A stretch of DNA of 64,000 bases, taken from positions 18,861,760 through 18,925,759 of the forward strand of contig CM039509.1 in NCBI GenBank assembly GCA_022432975.1, given 5' to 3'. Under the pieces are notes generated by a model, which was not told the DNA's origin, searched no databases, and worked only from the letters and a program-made list of their open reading frames with translations. This stretch comes from Begonia masoniana. Taxonomy: Eukaryota; Streptophyta; Magnoliopsida; Cucurbitales; Begoniaceae. Positions 44,255-56,217 of this stretch are shown here, piece by piece (the first letter of the stretch is position 1; each line of letters opens with the position of its first letter). A program made the translations under genes and the position numbers.

Positions 44255-46833
44255 TGTGACGATCCTAATACTGTACCCAATTTCCCGTACATATTTTTTT
44301 TTATAACTTTAAATGACTCTAGGCGGAATTTGAACCAAAGTCGGAATCAAAATCGAAATCGGAACCGGAATTCCTTTAGTAAATCGTTTAAAACAAATAC
44401 TAAAACAATTTAAAACAATTAAATCAATTAAATAAATAAATTAAAAACATATTAAAACAATCGGCCATAGAACAGGAGGGCAGAAGCGTCAAAAACCAAA
44501 GAAACAAAGGGGCGCTCGATCGACTACTCAACAGCCGACCGGGCGGCCCCTGCTGAACCGATCGGGTGCCAAATGTTTGGCGCTCGGTCGGTTCACGTTC
44601 TGATTTCAGAACGTGTAACCCGTCCTGCAAACCGACCGTTCGGCCCTCATTTCGCGACCAGTCGCCAACTTCTCTGGAATTCCAGAGAGTTCTGCGCTCG
44701 AACACCACTCCTTAGGCGTCCGAACGCCTACCCTTTTTCTTCTTCCTTTCTTTCTTCCATCGACTTCCCTGCACACCACCCTTAATACTTCAACATAACA
44801 ACACTATCATTACACAATCTCTATACTTCTCACCTTTAAATTTCTTCAACTTCTAACACTTAAACCTCGCCCATAACAATTTCGCTCAACATATCGTACC
44901 AAATATTTCAAACTTATTAAAACAAAGTAAACTTTCTTGAAAACAAATCGCGTGGATAAGTTTAAAAACTAAACATTTGCCGAATACCTCACAGTTACAA
45001 AATACATTTCCAAAAGGTTTAAGAAATCAAAAGTAAACCTATCAACTAATCAGAACCAAACACCCTAAAATGTCTATACAACCATCTGCCCAAACGATCC
45101 CAATAACCCCAAAACCTATACATACTTTCCCCACGGGTCAGGTATGCGTCGACTGCGCCAGCACACCACCGCAACCATCCTTCGTCAACTGGACTCATGC
45201 CTCAGGAAGAGGAATCTCGTCCTCACCTGTTTCCTCGTAATCACCTACACCATACAACACACTATGAGATAAAAATCTCAGTAAGACTCGTAAATGTAAA
45301 TGCCTGCTGTGCGTGTAAGCTCGTAAACCATGCGTCATTTTCTTTACTTTAATATGCACTGTAGGTGTCACTGAGATCCTATCCCCCTAACCGGAGAGAG
45401 CTCATCCAGCGGGCGGACTACTCTTTCCAGCTAGAGGAGAGGGGTGCACGCTTACAACACGTACAGCCGTGCCTAAGCCCCACCTCGCGTGACCTGTAAA
45501 CTGTAAACTGTATGCCTTGTGGCCTGTAAACTGTTTGCCTTGCGGCCTGTAAACTGTATGCCTCACGCTTTTATTCTTTGCATTATCTTTAAAACATCGT
45601 GCGGAAATTCATTTTCATGCTTTTCTTTAAAACACGTGATGCGTGAACAGTTTATATCTTAAAGTAAACAACCATATATGTACCCTCAAGACGATAAACA
45701 AACACATATGTACCATCAGGACGATAAACAAACAACATACAAAACAACTAACCCTAACCACCCAAACCAAAACACATCTCCAAAACTCCTCGAGACGACG
45801 TCGACGTACGGTGTAGACCAATCGGTCAAAACAAGTCACGAGAACTTACCTCGTGCGCGCTGCAATCTAAGCTCCGTCCACGAGCGTTCACCTAGGCAAT
45901 TTCACCAAACTATCGTTAAAACGAGTTTAAAATATTAAACGTCCAAATTTGACAAAACCTTAACTAAGGAAATTCCTTAAAGTTCTAATTTAACTATTCG
46001 AGGCATTTAAACGAACAATCAATGCTCGATAGTTCAAAAACCCAATTAACGAGCTTTTTCCAAAAAACCAAAAATCCTTTAGTTTGACATTTCTCACAAA
46101 CCAATCTAACTTCGTCCAATAACGTTCAATACGTCTTCTATATTCTCAAGCCCTATAAACCTATCAATTTCGAACCCTAAATCACGTTTTTAACGGAAAC
46201 CCTAAACGAACCTTAACCGTCAAACTCTGTGAAAATCGAAATACAACGTTCCAAAAGCATAGAATCTTTCCTAGGGTTACGAGAGGAGGAAGAAATGTGA
46301 AGGATCGAGACGATCGGAGCAGAGAACAGAGATCGGAAGTTGAAATCGCCGATGAGGAAAAGAGGAAAATTGCCTAAGCTCTCAGGTGATTCACGAAGCA
46401 GGGAGGAAAATGAAGAAGAAAGAAGTTTTCTATTAATTTATAATTTGATTTGGTAATTTACCGTTTTGCCCTTCCTTTGATTTTCTATTTGTTTCGTCCT
46501 TTGTTTCGTTAATTGCCTAATGAGTCGGTTTCTCCAAATCTCCTTATTTCACCAATAAATCCTACTTATTACTATGGTTTCATTAAAACTGTCCGTTCGA
46601 AATTCGGACTTCATTTACTATTTTTACCAAAGTATCCTTTATATTACGAGAAACTTAAATACTCGAAATATAGCATTATTACTCCGAAAAATTCCTTAAT
46701 TTCCTTAAAATTCCTATTAATCGTTAGGATCGTAATAAAGCTCTCCGCTCTCGAAACTGACTCGATTTGACATATTTACAAAAATGCCATCGTATATTAT
46801 AATATTAATATTCCGTACAAGCCGGGTATTACA
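44255..46833 (-). repeat. 3' LTR of element K
   Basis: On the minus strand it begins TGTAATACCCGG at 46833 and ends AGGATCGTCACA at 44255 (2579 bp). It has a micro-exon of 42 bp at 45850-45891 followed by gtaagtt, an acceptor at 45245 with TACTGAG 33 nt upstream, a small 23-bp repeat (45491-45565) in between, and the inverted pair ctctggaat/attccagag near 44672. Nearly identical to 51513-53105. Confidence 0.92.
45850..45891 (-). other. Putative 42-bp micro-exon in LTR K
   Basis: On the minus strand it follows attgcctag, starts gtgaacgctcgtggacgg and ends cacgag/gtaagtt. Length 42, one codon shorter than the 45-bp form. Confidence 0.5.
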
Positions 46834-46846
46834 TTCCACCCACCTT
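46834..46846 (-). other. Polypurine tract of element K
   Basis: The minus strand reads aaggtgggtggaa before the 3' LTR. Confidence 0.75.
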
Positions 46847-46873
46847 ATTTAGAATTTTGTCCACAAAATTAGA

Positions 46874-48236
46874 TCATACAAACAACTCAGGATACTTAGT
46901 CATCATATCCTGCTGTAGTTCCCAAGTAGCCTCTTCAACCTCGTGGTTCCGCCATAAAACTTTGACTAGCGGAATCTCTTTGTTGCGCAAAACTTTGATG
47001 GAAGTCTCCAAAATACGCACCGGCCTCTCCTCGTAAGTCAAGGTAGGCTGTACCTCGATCTCTGTTGCCTCCACGGCATGTGATGGATCACGCAAACATT
47101 TTCAAAGCATAGATACGTGAAATAAATCATGAATACCTTCCATAGAAGCCGGAAGCTGTAGCCTATACGCCAACTTCCTGATCCTCTTCAGAATAGGAAA
47201 GGACCCAACATACGGAGGGTTTAACTTGCCCCTCCTTCTGAATCTCATTACGCCTTTAAACGGAGAAACTTTAAGGTAAACCTCATCACCTTCTTCGAAC
47301 TCTAGCTCTCTCCGTCGTGTCAGCATAGCTCTTCTGTCTGCTCTGAGCTACCTCAATACGCTGTCGGATAATGGCAATCTTCTCTACCGTTTGTTGTAGA
47401 ATCTCAGGACCAACGATGCTGGCTTCGCCAACCTCATCCCAATATAACGGAGACCTACACTTTCGACCATACAAAGCCTCATACGGTGCCATGCCAATGG
47501 TAGTCTGGAAGCTGTTATTGTACGAGAACTCAATCAGAGGCAAATATCGGCTCCACGAGCCCTGAAACTCCAGTACACAAGCTCTGAGCATATCTTCAAG
47601 AATCTGATTCGTCCTCTCTGTCTGACTATCAGACTGAGGATGAAATGCCGTGCTGAAATTAAGCTGAGTCCCCATAGCTTTATGCAGGCTATTCCAGAAC
47701 TTTGAAGTAAATCTCGGATCACGATCTGAGACAATAGAAACTGGCACTCCGTGTAGTCTAACAATCTCCTGCACATAAAGCTCAGCGAGTTGGTCCATAG
47801 AAGATGCCATCTTCACAGATAAGAAGTGGGCTGACTTTGTCAATCGGTCCACGATCACCCAAACACCATCATGGCCCTTCGTCGTCCTCGGGAGCCCCAC
47901 AACAAAATCCATAGAGATCTGCTCCCATTTCCACTCCGGAATAGGCAGTGGCTGTAGTGTTCCGGCCGGCCTCTGATGTTCTGCCTTTACCTGTTGACAA
48001 ACCAGGCAATTTTCTACATATTTTGCAACTTCCCGTTTCATGTTAGGCCACCAGAAATGTTGTTTCAAATCCCGGTACATGTTAGTACTTCCCAGGCGCA
48101 CAGAATAAGCCGAAGAATGTACCTCGTCCAATATCTCACTCTTCAGATCCTCGTCATTAGGCACGTACCACCTATGCCTGAACTTCAGAATACCATCATC
48201 CGATAAATGAAAATCCGACGAGTCTCCCAACGTCAT
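46874..48236 (-). pseudogene. Integrase with chromodomain-type tail, element K
   Basis: The largest open segment (48236-47286) covers the zinc domain and DDE core. CLVCQQVKAEH supplies the two cysteines, but the usual HPG histidine is R-L-G (SVRLGSTNMY), so the zinc site is probably broken. The catalytic triad is D in ISMDFVVGLP, D in VSDRDPRF and E in SQTERTNQ. A frameshift near 47300 moves the GDEVYLKVSPFKG segment to another frame. The tail IPLVKVLWRNHEVEEATWE ... YPELF is chromodomain-like and ends at 46874. Confidence 0.9.
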
Positions 48237-48272
48237 ACTCGATCGAAGCTCCTCAAACTCCGTATCATTCTG

Positions 48273-49578
48273 CTAAGCTTCGCGTATCTTGTCCAAAATA
48301 TTCGGCCTGAGAGAAATGTTGGTGAGCATACTGGACAATTCTGCCACTATCTCCACATCGAACCTCTCGATCTCAGACCGCAGCGTAACTGACATTGCTG
48401 CTAGTGAAGGCTGACTCGTAGAAGGCACTCTACTCAAGGCATCAGCAACCTTGTTCGCCTTTCCTGGATGGTACTTGATATCAAAATCGTAGTCTTTGAC
48501 GAACTCAAGCCACCTTCTCTGTCGCATATTCAGCTCCGTTTGCGTAAATAGATACTTCAGGCTCTTGTGGTCAGAAAAATCTCGCACTGCTGACCATATA
48601 AATAATGTCTCCATATTTTCAGTGCGAAGACCACAGCTGCTAACTCAAGGTCGTGCGTAGGGTAATTCTGCTCGTACGGCTTTAGCTACCGAGAAGCATA
48701 TGCAATAACTCTTCCCTCCTGCATCAATACACAACCGAGTCCAACTCCAGACGCATCACAATAAATGCTATACTTGTCACCCTCAACAGGTAGCGCCAAT
48801 ACTGTAGCGGTGGTCAATCTCTGCTTTAACTCTATAAAACTGCTGTCACAAGCAGCTGACCATATAAATCTTTCGTTCTTTCGAGTCAATCTTGAAAGAG
48901 GAATGCGATCTTCGAGAATCCCTCTATAAACTTCCAGTAATAACCAGCTAATCCGAGAAATCCACGCACCTCACGTACGTTCTTCGGCTGTGGCCAATCT
49001 CTGACCACCTGAATTTTGCTCGGATCCACAGAAACCCTTTCTTCTGATATAATGTGGCCCAGAAAACTGACTCGATCCAGCCAGAACTAAAATTTAGAGA
49101 ACTTTAGATACAACTGGTGCTGGCATAGAATCCTCAGAACTATTCTTAAGTGCTCCTCGTGTTCTTTCTTCATCTTTGAATAGATTAATATGTCGTCGAT
49201 GAAAACCACCACGAACTTGTCCAGATACTCCTTGAAGACACGGTTCATCAAATCCATAAACGCTGCAGGGGCATTAGTAAGTCCAAAAGACATGACAAGG
49301 AACTCGTAATGCCCATACCTCGTTCGGAATGCCGTTTTCGGTATATCATCCTTCCGGACCTTCAACTGATTGTAACCCGAGCGTAGATCAATCCTCGAGA
49401 ATACTCGGGCACCTTGCAGCTGATTAAATAAATCATCAATCCGGGGCAGTGGATACTTATTCTTCACTGTAAGCTTATTCAACTCTTTGTAATTGATGCA
49501 CATCCTGAGGATCCCGTCTTTCTTCTTGACAAACAAAACGGGTGCACCCCAGGGTGAAACACTGGGTCGGATAAAACC
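48273..49578 (-). pseudogene. Reverse transcriptase and RNase H of element K
   Basis: RT begins just after a stop at 49581-49579 with [15 protein letters not shown] and shows [15 protein letters not shown] and FIDD at 49203-49192, with [10 protein letters not shown] intact. A TAA at 49089-49087 and frameshifts break the connection region. RNase H continues in pieces: YCDASGVGLGCV (48889-48686), then [20 protein letters not shown] and VADALSR (48614-48273). The order and spacing are normal for Ty3. Confidence 0.9.
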
Positions 49579-51345
49579 TTACTCTAACAACTCGTCAAGC
49601 TGAGTCCTCAGCTCCTTTAACTCGGCTGGTGCCAACCGATAAGGATTCTTAAACCTTGGCGTGGCATTTGGATAAACATCAATAGTAAATTCAATCTCCC
49701 GGTTTGGCGGTAACCCGGGAAGATCATTAAGGAATATACCAGAGAACTCTCTGACTATAGGAATGTCGCTCGGCTTCACTCCGCTGAGCAACTGAATATC
49801 AAATACTGAGGCCAAGTAAATAGAGCACGCACCTTTAAACTGCTCGTTGACCTTTATAGAATAAGAAATAGGCGAGCTACTCAATCTGTTCATCGCCTGA
49901 TAAGAAAACTCGGCTTTACCCGGGGGTCGGAAGGTCACAATCCCGGATCGATAATCGATGGTGGTGAAGTGCTGTGATAGCCAATCAATCCCTAAGATAA
50001 GATCATAGTGCTCGATGCCCATAACAATAAGGCGAGCATAGAGGGTAATGTCCCCAATCGAGATAATATTGCCCTGGACAACATGACCTGATTGCATACG
50101 CTCTCCTGAAGGTAGCATCACGCTATATTCGCATTTTGCTAACTCAGGCGCAAGCTTCAATCTAGACACACAAGCAGTGGAAACAAAAGAGTGCGTAGCT
50201 CTTGTGTCTAACAAAGAAAATACAGCTACGCCCGTAATCAATATAGTACCTGCCATCACGGAGGGACGAGCCTTATCGTCGACATCACCAGGCTCTATAA
50301 ATGCGAAGATCCTCGGCATAATCCTCCTCTGATCACTGCTTGACTGATCTCGACCCTTCTTTGGGCAATCTTTAACAAAATGGCCTAGTTCTCCACACCA
50401 ATAGCACACATCCGTGCCCACTCTACACTGGCCACGGTGTTCCTTCTGACATTTAGGGCAAAGAGGTATCTGAGGAGTCCCCTGTACCTGCTTGCCTTTC
50501 CCTCGGTCATTGCCTCCCTCTAGAGGTCTTTTAACACCCCTCTGCTGCTGCTGGGGTTGTGCTCTATGCTGCCAACCTCGTGACTGAGGGCGAATCTCTC
50601 GGAAGAAGCCCTTAGCTGGCTCCCTCGATTTAATAGAATCTCTGTCAACTGCCTCTTTGTCAAGCGCCCTGGCCACAATCTCGTCATAAGATACATTCCG
50701 TACCTCAGATATAGTAAGGCGCATCCGGAATTCCTGGCTAAGCCCCTGTAAAAATCGGCGTACCTTGTCCTCGTTTACGTTGACCTGGTGTGGCGCGAAT
50801 AGAGAAAGGGCTTCGAACTTCCTCACATACTCGACAATCGAACCAACTTACCGTAACTGCATAAACTCAACCATCTTCGCCTCTCGTACGGTGTGGCTGA
50901 AATACTTGTCGTAAAACAACAATCTGAATCGCTCCCAACCCATAATCGTCACATCTGTGGTCGTTTTGATGGAATCCCACCAAAACCGGGCGTCCAGTGC
51001 CAAGTGGTAGGTCACCAATGCGACCCTCTCTCCGTCCTCTATGCTAGCATACGCCAGCATTTCCTCCATAGTGCAAATCCACTCCTCTGCTGAAGAGGGA
51101 TCCGTAGACTGTCCATTAAATATAGGGGGCTGGAGCTTCTGAAATCTCTCCATCCTACAATTTCCCGGAATGGCTGCCTCCCGAGCTCTAGTGCCCTCTC
51201 GGTCTATCAGAGTACCCAGCTGTTGAGACTGTCGCTCCATTTGCTGAGCCTGTCGCTCCATATGCTGAGACTGCTGGGCAATAAAATCCTTGAGAGTGTC
51301 TATCGTATCGTCTTGGTCGTCTCGGTCATTTCCTCGACGCACCAT
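49579..51345 (-). pseudogene. Gag and protease of element K
   Basis: Starts at the ATG at 51345 (MVRRGNDRDDQDD) with glutamine-rich repeats QQSQHMERQAQQMERQSQQ, then LQPPIFNGQ and LDARFWWDSIKT. A stop at 50850-50848 interrupts gag; the same frame resumes and runs to 49579. The zinc pair is CPKCQKEHRGQC and CYWCGELGHFVKDC. The protease reads LLDTRATHSFVS: the glycine of D-T-G is R (AGA at 50202-50200), a G-to-A change likely to inactivate it. HYDLILGIDWL marks the second half. Confidence 0.92.
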
Positions 51346-51496
51346 AGCTATATAACTCCTATATACAAGTTAAAACAAATACGCTAAGGAACTAGAAATT
51401 AAATAAAGCTATAAACGTACTTACAGTTGATGAAGAATGTCCGCGTAGTGGCTGTGTAGTCAAGCAGTCTACAGAACCAATTTTAAAAAACAGGGG

Positions 51497-51508
51497 GCTC
51501 TGATACCA
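51497..51508 (-). other. Primer-binding site of element K
   Basis: The minus strand reads TGGTATCAGAGC, four bases inside the LTR border at 51513. Confidence 0.9.
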
Positions 51509-51512
51509 TAAT

Positions 51513-53105
51513 TGTGACGACCCTAATACTGTACCCAATTTTTCGTACATATTTTTTTTTTATAACTTTAAATGACTCTAGGCGGAATTTGAACCAAAGT
51601 CGGAATCAAAATCGAAATCGGAACCGGAATTCGATTAGTAAATCGTTTAAAACAAATACTAAAACAATTGAAATTAAAACAATTTAAAATAATTAAATCA
51701 ATTAAATAAATAAATTAAAAACATATTAAAACAATCGGCCATAGAACAGGAGGGCAGAAGCGTCAAAAACCAAAGAAACAAGGGCGCTCGATCGACTACT
51801 CAACAGCCGACTGGGTGGCCCCTGCTGAACTGATCGGGCGCCAAATGTTTGGCGCTCGGTCGATTCACGTTCTGATTTCAGAACGTGTAACCCGTCCTGC
51901 AAACCGACCGTTCGGCCCTCATTTCGCGACCAGTCGCCAACTTCTCTGAAATTCCAGAGAGTTCTGCGCTCAAACACCACTCCTTAGGCGTCCGAACACC
52001 TACCCTTTTTCTTCTTCCTTTCTTTCTTCCATCGACTTCCTGAACACCACCCTTAATACTTCAACATAACAACACTATTATTACACAATCTCTATACTTC
52101 TCACCTTTAAATTTCTTCAACTTCTAACACTTAAACCTCGCCCATAACAATTTCGCTCAACATATCGTACCAAATATTTCAAACTTATTAAAACAAAGTA
52201 AACTTTCTTAAAAACAAATCACGTGGATAAGTTTAAAAACTAAACATTTGCCGAATACCACACAGTTACAAAATACATTTCCAAAAGGTTTAAGAACTCA
52301 AAAGTAAACCTATCAACTAATTAGAACCAAACACCCTAAAATGTCTATACAACCATCTGCCCAAACGATCCCAATAACCCCAAAACCTATACATACTTTC
52401 CCCACGGGTACGTAAGCGTCGACTGCACCAGCACACCACCGCAACCATCCTTCGTCAACTGGACTCATGCCTCAGGAGGAGGAATCTCGTCCTCACCTGT
52501 TTCCTCGTAATCACCTACACCATACAACACACTATGAGATAAAAATCTCAGTAAGGCTCGTAAATGTAAATGCATGCTGTGCGTGTAAGCTCGTAAACCA
52601 TGCGTCATTTTCTTTACTTTAATATGCACTGTAGGTGTCACCGAGATCCTATCCCCCTAACCGGAGAGAGCTCATCCAGCGGGCGGACTACTCTTTCCAG
52701 CTAGAGGAGGGGGGGGCACGCTTACAACACGTACAGCCATGCCTGAGCCCCACCTCGCGTGACCTGTAAACTGTAAACTGTATGCCTTGTGGCCTGTAAA
52801 CTGTATGCCTTGCGGCCTATAAACTGTATGCCTCACGGCTGTTATTCTTTGCATTATCTTTAAAACATCGTGCGGAAATTCATTTTCATGCTTTTCTTTA
52901 AAACACGTGATGCGTGAACAGTTTATATCTTAAAGTAAAAAACCATATATGTACCCTCAAGACGATAAACAAACACATATGTACCATCAGGACGATAAAC
53001 AAACAACATACGAAACAACTAACCCTAACTACCCAAACCAAAACAAATTAAACAAAACACATCTCCAAAACTCCTCGAGACGACGTCGACGTATGGTGTA
53101 GACCA
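51513..53105 (-). repeat. 5' LTR of element K, truncated
   Basis: Matches 44255 to about 45825 of the 3' LTR and breaks off after gtgtagacca at 53105. The remaining 1 kb, including the micro-exon and LTR start, is not found in the window, so an insertion or deletion lies here. It includes the 23-bp repeat at 52762-52841. Confidence 0.9.
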
Positions 53106-54984
53106 TGGCGGACGAGAACATTGAAGGAATGATACAAGAATTACTACGTGGTCAAGAAACTTTAAAAGATGCATGCATGCACAATTTTTGGTAATTTTAT
53201 GAACTTTTGCGTTAAAGAAAGTGATGCACCACGGGATCCATTCCCAAACCCTCCGCCCAATAAAAATTCTAACTTGATTGTTCATGTTGTAGGTACTTCT
53301 TTCGAAGCTTGGATGAAGGAGAATATCAATAAAATAAAAGGAGACAAACAAATGGATCAAGGGAGAATTGATGGATAAAAAAGAAACATGCACCAACCTT
53401 GACCAAGCCCAAGGTCGAGGCCTCCTAATTTATGTGCCTTTCTTATAAGCGATATAAATGTTGGACCAAAGGGATTAAAGCCTAATCCACAAAACATGAG
53501 AAAGACCTTCCACTTGAGGCATGGGGGCTAAAGCATACTCAAGCCTACCACGAGCAGGAAGTTCAACCTTGGCCCTAACATGGGAAGAGACCATGGTTAC
53601 ATCGCATAATATTTGAAGAAGGAATTTGTTTTGCTCATAACAAATTATATAAGCATTTTTTTACCTTTTAGTTTCTTTCATTTACTTTTAAATTACGTCA
53701 AAATAAGTCTTGTATGGCTACATGCATGCATGAGAGGGGACAAGAGTAATTTTCAAAGATAAGGTTGGTTGGGCAATTGAATCACAAAGATAAGATTGAC
53801 AAAATCAATTTGAATATGTGCGGCTAGATGCATTGAATGTGCGGCCAATCAACTTGCGTGCGCTCGGTTGGTGGTTGGCTAAAGTATTTCTCTCATTCTT
53901 TTCATTTATTTCTTGCATTAGTTTTTATCCTAAGTTTTATTTCAAGAGGGGTTTATTAAAACCCTCAAAGACTCTTTTGTTTTAGTAGTTGAAGTTGAAT
54001 AGAAAATTGAATTTTTTCTCTCTAAAGTCGAGTGCTTTCTTTTCGAAGCTTTTGCGTGGCCATCCTTCTTCTCAATTGATAGTCATTGAATTATTTCCAT
54101 CTTGTGAGTATAGTGGAGATTCTTAATCGGTGCATACCTTTCTACCGTTTTAGTTTAAGGTAGAGTTTAACATAAAAGTGTACGAACTCTCAACCGACCT
54201 CGTTGGAGCGCTTCTTCCATATTAAGAGACAAGGTCGTAAGGTTCCCCCTTTTGCACTTTCTCGAACCAACCAAGCTTTTTCAATTATTTTTCGAGTTGA
54301 TTTTGTGTTAGAAAGGGTTAAAACCAATTTGAATCCCAAGGTATGAGTTTAATTTGAAACACCCCATAGGCTAAAAATTCTAACAACTAAAACCTTAAAC
54401 TATAAAAAATGTAATAGATCAAACCCTGGTAGGTGGCCGATTACCCCCATTCTCAATACACCTAGAACGGGGGGGCTGATCACCAACCGTTCTGAATTAA
54501 CACTGTGAACGGGGGGCCTATCATCCTCGTTTTATCTAGTGCTTATGTGACATTGGACGTATTGGGTCGGGGGTCAATGTAGGGGGCGAGGACAACGAAC
54601 CCATTTTAGAGATATTCAGGAATGGGGTCACCACCTCGAAACAACCCTCCATTCTCAAGAACAATGTTTAAGAACGTGGGGTGTTTTTTGGGCGGTGATC
54701 CCCCATTCTCTCCGCAAAATATTAGGGGGTGAAAACGGGGTGTTACCGCCCCGAAACAACCTCTCGTTCTTAAGCATTGTTCTTGAGAATGAGGGATCAT
54801 TTCGGGACAGTGACCCCTCTTTTGCACCTCCTAATATTTTAGGGGGAGAACGGAGGGCCAATGCCTTGAAATCACTTCTCGTTCTCAAACATTGTTCTTG
54901 AGAAAGGGGGTTGTTTCGGGGTGGGGCGCGTTCCCGAATACGTCAAAATTAAGGCTAGAGAACGGGGGCCGATGGGGGGCGGTG
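53106..54984. other. Unrecognised segment X
   Basis: Starts tggcggacgagaacattg directly at the break in LTR K. I recognise no protein family. A short frame from the ATG at 53104 ends after 29 codons; a second (53169-53378) contains DAPRDPFPNPPPNKN and FEAWMKENINKIKG without a recognised match. The remainder to about 54420 is AT-rich and non-coding. From 54440 on it is G/C-run-rich with repeated inverted motifs. It may be a fragment of an unrelated retroelement or an older target sequence. Confidence 0.4.
54630..54930. repeat. Tandem units of about 115 bp with internal inverted repeats
   Basis: The motif cgaaacaacc (variant tgaaatcac) recurs three times at about 115-bp spacing. Each unit includes paired forms of gttcttgagaatgag and of cctaatatttt followed by aggggg. 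In the other orientation the same words recur, giving interleaved palindromes. Short open frames across it are artefacts. Confidence 0.6.
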
Positions 54985-55205
54985 TGTAATAACCCGAAAA
55001 TTTTATTGAATAAAATAGGTTGTTTTATTTAATTTAAAAGAAAAGTGAATAAATTTGGTAGAACAAATGGTTTTTAATTTAGGTTCGGGTCCCAGTGAAA
55101 TTAAGCCGGGGTTTTACTTTAAAAACAAGATTTATTGAAATTCGAAATGGTCGAAAACACGGGAGGGCAAAACGGTAAATGATGATATATTAATGTTTTA
55201 ATAAG

Positions 55206-55270
<65 letters not shown>
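55206..55270 (+). repeat. (ATT)n microsatellite in LTR L
   Basis: About 20 perfect ATT units immediately before the hairpin. LTR N has the corresponding tract at about 63591-63645. Confidence 0.95.
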
Positions 55271-55272
<2 letters not shown>

Positions 55273-55275
55273 TAA

Positions 55276-55311
55276 AACAACAGAATGGCTCGAAGGAGCC
55301 ATTCTGTTGTT
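55276..55311. other. Perfect 16-bp hairpin beside the (ATT)n tract
   Basis: Arms 55276-55291 and 55296-55311 are exact inverse complements around the loop gaag. LTR N has a 13-bp version at the same place with the same aacaacagaa core. Confidence 0.85.
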
Positions 55312-56056
55312 CGAGCCTTCGGTGCTCGCGATCGGAGGAGGAGAGGGAGGGACGAGGAACGCCGGCGATTCCTCACCGTTTTCAGGCCAGACGACGGCGG
55401 CGCTTCCAGGGCTGCCATTTCCGGCCGTCTCCGTGCACAAACCGAACGGTAAGCCTTCCCCTTCCTATTCCCTAGTTTCGGTTCTGTTTGTGGCCGAGGG
55501 TGATGAGCGAGTTTGGGCTCCGATCACCGGCCGTTTTTGGGCGTTCTTGGCTCGAGATTGCCGGACATTAGGCCGGCTTTAGTCGCCTGGCCGTGAGGAG
55601 TTCAATTTGGGCGAAAAACCAGCAAGCCCGATTTGAACATTTTGGTTTTTGGTGTGTGTAGCCTAGGGATTTTGGTTAGTTTATGTTAATTAGGTATGAG
55701 GGGGATTGATTGGTGAGGAAATTGGTGTGAATTGATGAAAAACCATAAAAGGGAAAAATTTTGATTTAGGGCAGAATCGGGTTTTTGCCATTTTGACCTA
55801 GTTACGGTTGTTTATTTTAAAATTCCTTTTGGAAGGTTAAAATAGGTTATTAGAGAAGTACGTGGAAGCTGGAATCGTTTGATTCCGATAACCGACGTGA
55901 AAGTTATGCACGTTTGAAGTTTAGAGTCAGTTTTTACCGAACCCAAATTAGTGGCCCATTTAGTCAGGTTTTAGTTGGATTAGGTTAGAAATAGTAGTTT
56001 GAGAATAATTGGTGAATGTAAGTTTGATTTTGATGAAGTTTGAATTTTTGTCGTAG

Positions 56057-56110
56057 GTCGAGCCGTAGGCGGGCAAGAAATCGAACATCCTCAGCAAGCT
56101 AGGACGCCAG
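56057..56110 (+). other. Putative 54-bp micro-exon in LTR L
   Basis: Preceded by ttgtcgtag and ending gacgccag/gtaagta. Longer than the 45-bp form but also a multiple of three. Confidence 0.45.
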
Positions 56111-56217
56111 GTAAGTAGTAGTGTGGGTGTAATGCTTGAGATTCGCCCAGAAGGGCCTATATCACAGTTGGTTGCGTATTGTGAGTCGTAAACACGTTTT
56201 GAGTAGTTTGTATGTGA

